This document shows positions 21,024-27,868 of a stretch of 64,000 nucleotides of DNA, one piece after another (the first letter of the stretch is position 1; each line of letters opens with the position of its first letter). The notes below the pieces were generated by a model. That model did no database searches, had not been told where the DNA came from, and was given only the letters and a program-made list of their open reading frames with translations. Source of the stretch: Vibrio pacinii DSM 19139 (GTDB taxonomy: Bacteria > Pseudomonadota > Gammaproteobacteria > Enterobacterales > Vibrionaceae). The position numbers were made by a program, and so were the translations under genes. The stretch spans positions 124,001 through 188,000 of the forward strand of contig NZ_JONH01000002.1 of the NCBI RefSeq assembly GCF_000711795.1. The letters run 5' to 3'.

Positions 21024-21100
21024 CTCATCGACCTTAAAAAATAGACGTTTGTTTAACCATGAGCGCTTCAAAAAGTACTTTTTATTCGTAGGAAACAACT

Positions 21101-21118
21101 CATCGAAACGTTTCGATG
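21101..21118. promoter_or_regulatory. Predicted RbsR operator
   Basis: CATCGAAACGTTTCGATG is a perfect 18-bp palindrome with the central CG expected for LacI-family operators, and its AAACGTTT core matches known RbsR/PurR-type sites. It lies 78 bp upstream of rbsD, the first gene of an operon that encodes RbsR. A TGTGA half-site at 21166-21170 may mark CRP input. Confidence 0.85.
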
Positions 21119-21329
21119 AAATAATAATGGCTGACTCCAAATATGCGAGCGGTCAATAACAAGAATGTGAAATGGATCTTTTTACACTGATAAACTCTCT
21201 TTTACTCAGTGATCCCTATCACCAAGTGACAAATTCATCAGCAAGTAAAATAGCCATTTTTACCCCCGCCAAACAGACTTTTTATCAAATATTGGTATAG
21301 TTGAACCAAACCACTTTAGGAATACGACA

Positions 21330-21593
21330 ATGATGAAAACGCTATGGTCACTTAGCGCACTTGTGCTACTCAGCGCATGTCAAGATGAGATCGGTACACA
21401 AGCTTGGTGCGATAAAATGGCAGATACCACCAAGAGTGAATGGAGTGCTCAGGGAGCAATGGACTATGCTAAACATTGTGTTTTGTTAGATGCGGTCGGT
21501 AGTGAGCCGTGGTGCAATAGTTTGGAAGACAAACCTAAAGGCGACTGGAGCAGTAACGAAGCAACCAGCTACGCCAAACACTGCATTTTCTGA
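21330..21593 (+). CDS. Small DUF3012 lipoprotein with two repeats
   Basis: An 87-residue predicted lipoprotein: short signal peptide MKTLWSLSALVLLSAC with a lipobox (LLSAC), then two near-copies of a roughly 33-residue unit (QAWCDKMADTTKSEWSAQGAMDYAKHCV and EPWCNSLEDKPKGDWSSNEATSYAKHCI). Each repeat has two Cys, an aromatic WC and YAKHC, matching my memory of DUF3012 proteins of Vibrio. Four cysteines could form one disulfide per repeat. Two adjacent ATGs (21330, 21333) are possible; TTAGGA lies upstream. The function is unknown. Monocistronic with its own terminator. Confidence 0.85.
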   Translation: MMKTLWSLSALVLLSACQDEIGTQAWCDKMADTTKSEWSAQGAMDYAKHCVLLDAVGSEPWCNSLEDKPKGDWSSNEATSYAKHCIF

Positions 21594-21606
21594 TCGCTGA
21601 GTGAAT

Positions 21607-21636
21607 AACAAGGTCTGGCAAAATACCAGACCTTGT
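21607..21636. terminator. Terminator after the DUF3012 gene
   Basis: AACAAGGTCTGG and CCAGACCTTGTT form a perfect 12-bp stem around a 6-nt loop in the gap between convergent genes; it may serve both the lipoprotein gene and the VpsT-like gene. Confidence 0.8.
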
Positions 21637-21660
21637 TAGCTATGTGAGCTATCGCGACGG

Positions 21661-22329
21661 TTAGACGCGCTCTTCAAGTGAAATATTGTTGTTCGCCCAC
21701 AGCAAGGCTTGCAAACGATTTTTCGCGTTAATTTTCTTGAAGATATTGTGGAGGTGGGTTTTGACGGTGTTTTCACTGACAAACAATTCATCAGCAATTT
21801 CAATGTTAGACGCACCATGGCCTAACAAACGCATAATTTCCTTCTCGCGCTTAGTGAGGTTGGCATAGGCTTTCGACGTCGTCACTGTATTTGCGCAGCG
21901 GAAATGTTCGATATAATCTTGGGCAACCTTGCGTGACAGCCACATCTCGTCTTGCATGACTTTTTCCATGCCCTTAAGCAGCAGAGGCAATTCATCATCG
22001 AGATAAAACACCCCAACCAAATTGCGCCACTTAAACAACTCACTTGATGGTGCGTCAGCTGGGCAATTAAACACGATCTCCTTAACCGAAGATTGGCTTT
22101 GCCCTTTGGCGAAGTTGTAACTCTCAAACTTGCTCTCATCAAGATAGTGATAATCAATAAGCACTAAGTCGCCTAACACTGAGTCTCCTGATACGCTATT
22201 TTGCAGCGAATCTGCTGTCACGATACTCACATGTAAATTAAGCCCTTTTTCCAATGAATCTTTTAATAATTTAGATTGCATACTCACATCAGAAATGAGT
22301 GTGACTTTGTAGATGTCATTGCTAGCCAT
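21661..22329 (-). CDS. VpsT/CsgD-type LuxR-family regulator with c-di-GMP motif
   Basis: A 222-residue regulator with an unorthodox N-terminal receiver-like domain (about 1-125) and a C-terminal LuxR helix-turn-helix (about 155-215: LTKREKEIMRLLGHGASNIEIADELFVSENTVKTHL). WLSR at residues 130-133 fits the W[F/L/T][T/S]R motif by which V. cholerae VpsT (W131-R134) binds cyclic di-GMP. The usual phosphoacceptor region reads VLIDYHYLD, as in receivers that are not classical phospho-switches. No cognate kinase is adjacent. Relatives (VpsT, CpsQ, BrpT) activate biofilm matrix genes; whether this one does is inference, and no matrix genes lie in the window apart from the pilus locus. Confidence 0.85.
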   Translation of the reverse strand: MASNDIYKVTLISDVSMQSKLLKDSLEKGLNLHVSIVTADSLQNSVSGDSVLGDLVLIDYHYLDESKFESYNFAKGQSQSSVKEIVFNCPADAPSSELFKWRNLVGVFYLDDELPLLLKGMEKVMQDEMWLSRKVAQDYIEHFRCANTVTTSKAYANLTKREKEIMRLLGHGASNIEIADELFVSENTVKTHLHNIFKKINAKNRLQALLWANNNISLEERV

Positions 22330-22485
22330 AACGTTAACCCTGCGAAAAGAAACTTCGGGTTAAACCTATCGTTTAGTGAGGAATAGTCAACAGGTTGATT
22401 AGCGCTTTTCGTAGCAAATTAGCGAAAACATAGATAAATTTCATGAATTTAAGCTGTTATTCTCATTTGTAAGAAGAGTGATAAA

Positions 22486-23493
22486 TTACATACTAACGTG
22501 TAAACGATAGCGAAAACGCTGGTACGCAATAAGCACTAGCACCACCAGCGTCGACGTAGGTAGAGAGCCACCACCGCCACCAGATTGAGCAACCGACGAT
22601 TGAGCGCCACCAGTATCATTATTGATCAGTACGCGTGTACCATCACGCACCTCTACATAAGCTTTAGGCGTTTCTAAGCCGTTGACAACACGCAATATCC
22701 AGCTTTGGTAATCATACACATCGGTAAACACCGAGGTGACATTTATACTGCTGTCTCCACAGGTGGCGGGGCCAAAACTGGTGATACCGATTTGGATGTA
22801 TTGCCCCCCGCTATACCAATAGACAGGGCCCCCCGAATCTCCACTGCAGGTCGCATTTTTGTAGGTGCTACCTAGTGCTCCGTCAAAACAGAGTTGGCTT
22901 GATGAAATCTGACTGCCAAACACACTTTGACAAGTGGCAGTGTCAACGTAAGTAAGAGAGGTTTGCAGCAGTTGTGTGCCACCCTCTACGCCTTCCTCAG
23001 TGTAGCCATGTCCAACGGCTTTATAATCATCGTTGGTCGCGAAAGAATTATTCACCGTGGTGTTAATGAGGTAAGAGTAATTCGAAATGACCAGAGGCGT
23101 TTCTAGTTTGATGATGGCGATATCGTTTGGCCACCGCTCTAGCTCAGAATTAACATAATTGTCTGGGTAGTAAAAAGCCTGCGCTTTGGCTTGCTGATTG
23201 GAGAGGAAGTTGCTTTCGTCTTCGAGCTGAGGCGCTACCACCGTATAGAGCATGAGATTATTGTCATTATAAATGCAGTGCGCGGCCGTCAATACATATT
23301 GCGAATTAATCATAGTCGCACCGCAGTAGGCTGATGTGCTATAGCTATTACCATTGCGATAAAAAAGACTGGCAAAGGAGGGATAATTAGAGATGTTCGC
23401 CGTCGAGCCATTAACGATGTAGGGCTTGATATCAACGGCATTCGCGCCAAATGATAATAAGCATAACAACATCAGAGATACTAACCTACTCAT
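22486..23493 (-). CDS. Secreted trypsin-like serine protease with GlyGly-CTERM anchor
   Basis: A 335-residue exported S1-family protease. Signal peptide MSRLVSLMLLCLLSFGANA, propeptide/activation site near IKPYIVNGSTA, catalytic His in LTAAHC, Asp in NDIAIIKL and Ser in CSGDSGGP. Several cysteine pairs fit disulfides. The C-terminus has a Gly-run (GGGGGSLPTS), a hydrophobic helix and a basic tail (RFRYRLH), the GlyGly-CTERM signal that rhombosortase processes on type II-secreted proteins such as VesB/VesC. No rhombosortase gene is in the window. Monocistronic, downstream of the gcvT terminator. Confidence 0.93.
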   Translation of the reverse strand: MSRLVSLMLLCLLSFGANAVDIKPYIVNGSTANISNYPSFASLFYRNGNSYSTSAYCGATMINSQYVLTAAHCIYNDNNLMLYTVVAPQLEDESNFLSNQQAKAQAFYYPDNYVNSELERWPNDIAIIKLETPLVISNYSYLINTTVNNSFATNDDYKAVGHGYTEEGVEGGTQLLQTSLTYVDTATCQSVFGSQISSSQLCFDGALGSTYKNATCSGDSGGPVYWYSGGQYIQIGITSFGPATCGDSSINVTSVFTDVYDYQSWILRVVNGLETPKAYVEVRDGTRVLINNDTGGAQSSVAQSGGGGGSLPTSTLVVLVLIAYQRFRYRLHVSM

Positions 23494-23603
23494 ACCAACA
23501 TCCTAATGACAAGTTCCATTTTAAGTTTAGTTTACGTGGCGCAATAATAGATAGTTCAAATTACTGTCGTGATAAACTAACCATTGATTATTTATTCTTT
23601 TAC

Positions 23604-23633
23604 AAAAAAAACCTCTCAAATTAGAGAGGTTTA
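23604..23633 (-). terminator. Terminator of gcvT
   Basis: On the minus strand AAACCTCT(C) and (G)AGAGGTTT form a stem closed by a short AT-rich loop and followed by eight U residues, about 30 nt after the gcvT stop: a standard intrinsic terminator. Confidence 0.88.
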
Positions 23634-23662
23634 CTATTTATATACCGTTTCGCCGCTGCTGA

Positions 23663-24781
23663 CTAGCCACGATAATAGCGCTGTGGCACAAATGGCATTT
23701 TCTCAACCGTCATCGGTAGCTTTTTACCACGTACATCAGCAAAAAGCTCGGTCCCAATGGCGGCTAAATCGGCGCGAACATATGCCATGGACACGGGTTT
23801 GCCCGCATTTGGACCTGCAGTACCACTGGTGACAACGCCGATTTTGTTATCTTGTGCGTCAAACAGCTCTGTACCTTCACGGACTGGTGCTTTGGTTTGA
23901 CCAACTAGGCCAACGCGCTTACGTGATACATCCTTAGTTTCAATTTGGTTAAGAATGATATCAGCGCCAGGGAAGCCAGCTTCGCGCTCACCACCAATGC
24001 GGCGTACTTTTTGAATACCCCATAGTAGGCTCGCCTCGACAGGCGTGGTGGTTGTGTCTAAGTCATGACCATACAGGCACAAGCCACATTCCAGACGCAA
24101 TGAATCGCGTGCGCCCAAACCAATCCACTCGACTTCTTGTTCTGCCGTGAGTTGTTGCGCTAACTGTTCAGCGTGTGTGTTCGGCACTGAAATTTCATAA
24201 CCATCTTCACCCGTGTAACCGCTGCGGCTGATAATACACTCCACACCCAGTAGCTCGAGCTTTTTAACATCCATAAACACCATGTCTGCGACATCAGCAT
24301 TAAAACGCTTAAGCACGTCCACCGCTTTCGGTCCTTGCAGAGCAAGCAGGGCGCGATCATCAATGATCTCAAGTTCAACACCTGCTGGAAGGTGTGCTTC
24401 TAGGTGCTGGATATCTTGGTCTTTACAAGCGGCGTTCACAACCACAAACAGATGGTCACCTAAGTTGGCCACCATAAGGTCATCCATAATGCCGCCTTGC
24501 TCATTGGTAAAGAAGGCATAACGCTGATTTCCATTTGGCAGATCGATAATGTCGACAGGAACTAGAGACTCAAGAAACGCGGCCGCGCCGGCACCGTGTA
24601 GACGTAACTGCCCCATATGTGACACATCAAATAGGCCAGCGGCATCACGAGTATGCAAGTGCTCTTTCTTGACACCCAACTTATATTGAACAGGCATATC
24701 GTAGCCTGCGAAAGGAACCATCTTCGCACCGGCTTCAATGTGCAATGCATGCAAAGGGGTTTTAAGTAGTTCTTGAGTCAT
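23663..24781 (-). CDS. gcvT: Glycine cleavage system aminomethyltransferase (T protein)
   Basis: Transfers the methylene group from the aminomethyl-lipoyl H protein to tetrahydrofolate, releasing ammonia. The 372-residue product has family landmarks TPLHALHIEAGAKMVPFAGYDMPVQY, LFDVSHMGQ, SRSGYTGEDGYEISVP and GLGARDSLRLECGLCLYGHDLD, then the C-terminal barrel ending FVPQRYYRG. Transcribed opposite to glyA-gcvH-gcvP, with the XRE-cupin regulator between the two arms. The promoter region carries a GGAAAC-CTT-GTTTCC palindrome identical in 18 nt to one before glyA. Confidence 0.96.
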   Translation of the reverse strand: MTQELLKTPLHALHIEAGAKMVPFAGYDMPVQYKLGVKKEHLHTRDAAGLFDVSHMGQLRLHGAGAAAFLESLVPVDIIDLPNGNQRYAFFTNEQGGIMDDLMVANLGDHLFVVVNAACKDQDIQHLEAHLPAGVELEIIDDRALLALQGPKAVDVLKRFNADVADMVFMDVKKLELLGVECIISRSGYTGEDGYEISVPNTHAEQLAQQLTAEQEVEWIGLGARDSLRLECGLCLYGHDLDTTTTPVEASLLWGIQKVRRIGGEREAGFPGADIILNQIETKDVSRKRVGLVGQTKAPVREGTELFDAQDNKIGVVTSGTAGPNAGKPVSMAYVRADLAAIGTELFADVRGKKLPMTVEKMPFVPQRYYRG

Positions 24782-24818
24782 TGTTGTCTCCGTTTAATCA
24801 GGTTCGTTTTCCATGCAA

Positions 24819-24833
24819 GGAAACCTTGTTTCC
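24819..24833. promoter_or_regulatory. Predicted operator of the XRE-cupin regulator before gcvT
   Basis: GGAAAC-CTT-GTTTCC, a perfect 6+3+6 palindrome 38 bp upstream of the gcvT start. An 18-nt stretch containing it (24820-24837) recurs exactly upstream of glyA (25776-25793). The regulator gene lies between both, which is why I assign it as the likely binding protein. Confidence 0.6.
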
Positions 24834-24893
24834 AATAATAAACACGAGTGGAGATAATTTGCACGATCAACGCGTTGAGAAGCATTCAAAATG

Positions 24894-24908
24894 TGATGTT
24901 TAACATCA
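24894..24908. promoter_or_regulatory. Second palindrome upstream of gcvT
   Basis: TGATGTT-T-AACATCA is a perfect 7+1+7 inverted repeat about 113 bp before gcvT and just downstream of the regulator's terminator. Its binding protein is unknown; it could be an activator or CRP-like site (TGTGATG overlaps it). Confidence 0.4.
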
Positions 24909-24935
24909 TATTCACATTCATCACAGACAAAAATA

Positions 24936-24972
24936 AGCGCCGCCTTGGCTTCAATTCAACCAAGACGGCGCT
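24936..24972 (-). terminator. Terminator of the XRE-cupin regulator gene
   Basis: AGCGCCGTCTTGG and CCAAGGCGGCGCT (read on the minus strand) form a 13-bp stem with one wobble, followed by UUAUUUUUG. It separates the regulator from gcvT, so gcvT has its own promoter. Confidence 0.85.
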
Positions 24973-25039
24973 ATTTTACTGATTTAAGTTACAAAAGCAA
25001 ACGGTTGCTTCCACTATCGGAAATCAACGAATCCGATGA

Positions 25040-25663
25040 TTATTTAGCCGTCACCCACAGAATATGGGCATCTTTCTCACTGGTTGAAACCAACATATGA
25101 CCCATATTCGCGTCATAATAAACGCTGTCACCTTGGTTCATTTCAACCGGTTCATAGAACTCTGAGTAGAACATAACCGAGCCAGATAGGATCAACAAAA
25201 ACTCTTCACCGTCATGACGAACCCAATCACTGTACTCTTCAAAATTGCGGGCATGCACTTGGCTTTTGAACGGCATCATTTTTTTATTTGAAAGCTGTGT
25301 CGCCAACAGTTCATGTTCATACGTTGGCGTCGGATGCGGCTTTCCTTGGTCTGACTTAGTAATATCCCTGCGCCCTGTCGCCACTTTTTTTCTTGGTGGT
25401 TCAAAGAGTTGTGGCATATCTATCTGCAGACCCATCGCAAGTTTCTGCATTGCTTGAAACGTTGGGGAAATTTGTTCGTTTTCGATTTTGCTTAACGTTG
25501 AGCGAGCGAGTCCGGTACGCTGACTGGCCTCTTCAAGGGTGATCCCTAACTTGCTACGAATCTCTTTTATACGTGGCCCTAGTTTCAGTGGCTCGATATT
25601 TTCATCAATAGACTCTTTTGCCAGAGTCAATGACGGGTACTCGTCATAGATATCTTCGGGCAT
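25040..25663 (-). CDS. XRE-family regulator with cupin sensor domain, likely glycine-locus regulator
   Basis: A 207-residue cytoplasmic regulator. The N-terminal XRE helix-turn-helix spans about residues 31-85 (IKEIRSKLGITLEEASQRTGLARSTLSKIEN); a lysine-rich linker follows, then a small cupin_2 barrel (about 135-205, HDGEEFLLILSGSVMFYSEF, GDSVYYDANMGHMLV). This HTH-cupin layout (PuuR/SutR-like) senses a small molecule. It sits between gcvT and glyA-gcvH-gcvP, and both promoters carry the same palindrome, so a role in controlling glycine/serine one-carbon genes is likely but inferred. A 12-bp palindrome ATGTAGCTACAT (25679-25690) lies just upstream. Confidence 0.85.
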   Translation of the reverse strand: MPEDIYDEYPSLTLAKESIDENIEPLKLGPRIKEIRSKLGITLEEASQRTGLARSTLSKIENEQISPTFQAMQKLAMGLQIDMPQLFEPPRKKVATGRRDITKSDQGKPHPTPTYEHELLATQLSNKKMMPFKSQVHARNFEEYSDWVRHDGEEFLLILSGSVMFYSEFYEPVEMNQGDSVYYDANMGHMLVSTSEKDAHILWVTAK

Positions 25664-26035
25664 GCTTCCCTCTTAAATATGTAGCTACATCCTGTGTGAT
25701 TTTCATTGTGCACCAAGCGCATAGTAGAGGAAAGGTACGAACAACAAATAAACCGTGCTCTCGCTAACAAAAATAGAAACCTTGTTTCCAATAGGAAATT
25801 TTTTATTGATTGTTGTTACGACAACCGCTATGTTACCAACTTGTTAGTTGTAGAGATGCGATTTCCGACGCCAAACGTTGGGTATTTTAACGATTGGAAT
25901 CGGCTTTCCCCACCATTTTGGGGTACAGAAATTCACCCTGCTCTTACGTAGATAAGAACAGTAATAAACGCAGAGCCGACGAGAATCACTAAAGCACATA
26001 ATAAGCTCGCCGGCACGAATGGAAGGTCATCTACC
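25664..26035. promoter_or_regulatory. Divergent regulator / glyA control region
   Basis: 372 bp without a gene. It contains ATGTAGCTACAT (25679-25690) near the regulator start and GAAAC-CTT-GTTTCC (25776-25789) within the 18-nt motif (25776-25793) shared with the gcvT promoter. The remainder is a leader for glyA; I looked for the conserved glycine riboswitch cores and did not find them. Confidence 0.55.
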
Positions 26036-27331
26036 ATGAACAAACCGTTTCAAAATCACAGTCTAGAGAATTTTTTCTCTACTAACCTTGCTGCTACAGA
26101 CGACGCTGTTTTCGCCGGAATTCAGGCCGAGTTCACTCGTCAGAACGAACAAATCGAGCTTATCGCTTCAGAGAACATTGTCTCTAAAGCGGTAATGCAA
26201 GCCCAAGGCACTTGCCTAACCAACAAGTATGCAGAAGGTTACCCTGGCCGTCGTTATTACGGAGGTTGTGAACACGTTGATACGGTTGAAGCGATCGCCA
26301 TTGAGCGCGCTAAGCGATTATTTAAGTGTGAATACGCAAATGTTCAATCTCATTCTGGCGCGCAAGCCAATGGTGCGGTGAAACTGGCACTACTACAACC
26401 GGGCGATACCATCTTGGGAATGTCGCTTGATGCAGGTGGCCATTTAACTCACGGTGCACGCCCTGCCCTATCGGGTAAATGGTTTAATGCCATTCAATAT
26501 GGTGTTGATCGCGAAACACTAGAAATCAACTACGATGACGTGCGCGCTCTGGCTTTAGAACACAAGCCGAAAATGATCATTGCAGGCGGCAGTGCGATCC
26601 CTCGTATTATTGATTTTGCTAAGTTTCGCGCCATTGCCGACGAAGTCGATGCCATCTTAATGGTCGATATGGCGCACATCGCAGGTTTGATTGCCACCGG
26701 TGCGCACCCAAGCCCACTGCCACACGCACACGTTGTTACTACAACAACACACAAAACGTTGCGTGGCCCTCGTGGCGGCATGATCCTGACTAACCACGAA
26801 GACATCATCAAGAAAATTAATTCCGCCGTGTTCCCTGGTCTGCAAGGTGGCCCACTAATGCACGTTATCGCCGCTAAAGCCGTTGCCTTTGGCGAAGCGC
26901 TTGGCCCTGAATTTTCAACTTATATTGATTCAGTGATCAACAACGCAAAAGTTCTCGCTGAAGTATTGCAAACTCGCGGTTGTGACATTGTGACTGGCGG
27001 AACAGATACGCACCTAATGTTGGTTGACCTTCGCCCTAAGGGCTTGAAAGGTAATCAGACCGAAGAAGCATTAGAGCGTGCAGGGATCACATGTAACAAA
27101 AACGGCATCCCGTTCGATTCAGAGAAACCTATGATTACATCAGGCATCCGTTTAGGGTCGCCTGCGGGAACAAGCCGCGGCTTTGGCGCTGAAGAATTCA
27201 AACTTATCGGTAATTGGATTGGCGACGTTCTGGATGGGTTAGTTGAAAACCCTGAAGGCAACGAAGCTGTCGAGCAACGCGTTCGCAAAGAAGTGAAACT
27301 ATTGTGTGCTCGCTTCCCTCTTTACCAATAA
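26036..27331 (+). CDS. glyA: Serine hydroxymethyltransferase
   Basis: PLP enzyme interconverting serine plus THF with glycine plus methylene-THF. The 431-residue product has the SHMT signatures [41 protein letters not shown] and [16 protein letters not shown], with Lys240 as the PLP lysine. The N-terminus ([23 protein letters not shown]) is longer than in the main GlyA (about 417 residues). It leads glyA-gcvH-gcvP, so this copy is probably dedicated to glycine catabolism, making serine from glycine-derived C1 units. Probably one of two glyA paralogues in the genome (inferred). Confidence 0.96.
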   Translation: MNKPFQNHSLENFFSTNLAATDDAVFAGIQAEFTRQNEQIELIASENIVSKAVMQAQGTCLTNKYAEGYPGRRYYGGCEHVDTVEAIAIERAKRLFKCEYANVQSHSGAQANGAVKLALLQPGDTILGMSLDAGGHLTHGARPALSGKWFNAIQYGVDRETLEINYDDVRALALEHKPKMIIAGGSAIPRIIDFAKFRAIADEVDAILMVDMAHIAGLIATGAHPSPLPHAHVVTTTTHKTLRGPRGGMILTNHEDIIKKINSAVFPGLQGGPLMHVIAAKAVAFGEALGPEFSTYIDSVINNAKVLAEVLQTRGCDIVTGGTDTHLMLVDLRPKGLKGNQTEEALERAGITCNKNGIPFDSEKPMITSGIRLGSPAGTSRGFGAEEFKLIGNWIGDVLDGLVENPEGNEAVEQRVRKEVKLLCARFPLYQ

Positions 27332-27366
27332 ACAATTTAATCAAAGTTATTTTTGGAGAATAAGCA

Positions 27367-27747
27367 ATGGACAACACACTGAAGTTTGCAGATAGCCACG
27401 AGTGGGTACGTGACAACGGTGACGGTACGGTAACGATCGGTATTTCAGAACATGCACAAGAGATGCTTGGTGACGTCGTTTTCGTTGACCTTCCAGAAGT
27501 TGAAAGCGAGATAGAAGCCGGTGATAGCTTCTCACTGGTTGAGTCTGTTAAAGCCGCTTCAGATATCTACGCACCTATTACTGGTGAAATTGTAGAGATC
27601 AACGAAGAACTAGAAGATAGCCCAGAGCTTATTAACGAAGAACCTTATGAAGGCGGCTGGATTGTTAAAGTGAAGATGGCTGACCCATCTGAACTCGACA
27701 ATCTAAAAGACGCAGAAGAGTACCTAAGCTCAATCGAAGACGAGTAA
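27367..27747 (+). CDS. gcvH: Glycine cleavage system H protein
   Basis: Lipoyl carrier that shuttles the aminomethyl intermediate between the P, T and L proteins. The 126-residue acidic protein matches GcvH from end to end ([31 protein letters not shown]), with the lipoylated lysine at K62 in [14 protein letters not shown]. It lies 35 nt after glyA behind TTTTTGGAGAA. A terminator separates it from gcvP, so gcvP may receive only part of the transcription. Confidence 0.97.
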   Translation: MDNTLKFADSHEWVRDNGDGTVTIGISEHAQEMLGDVVFVDLPEVESEIEAGDSFSLVESVKAASDIYAPITGEIVEINEELEDSPELINEEPYEGGWIVKVKMADPSELDNLKDAEEYLSSIEDE

Positions 27748-27758
27748 TTAGGAACAAT

Positions 27759-27797
27759 CGGAAAGCTGCCCCCCACTTTGGGTGGCAGCTTTTTTTC
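27759..27797 (+). terminator. Terminator or attenuator between gcvH and gcvP
   Basis: AAAGCTGCC(CCCC) and (GGGT)GGCAGCTTT form a strong stem with a run of T after it, 14 nt past the gcvH stop. It stands inside the operon, 72 nt before gcvP, implying read-through or an internal gcvP promoter. Confidence 0.82.
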
Positions 27798-27868
27798 TAA
27801 GTTCGGACGTATAACCAGAGATATCAGTAACGATAGCCATAAGCCGAACACGGAGTAGGTAAAGGACA

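Noticed and set aside
24782..26035. Glycine riboswitch in front of gcvT or glyA
   Set aside because: These are the usual positions, but the conserved aptamer cores were not present on either strand; the shared palindrome suggests protein control instead.
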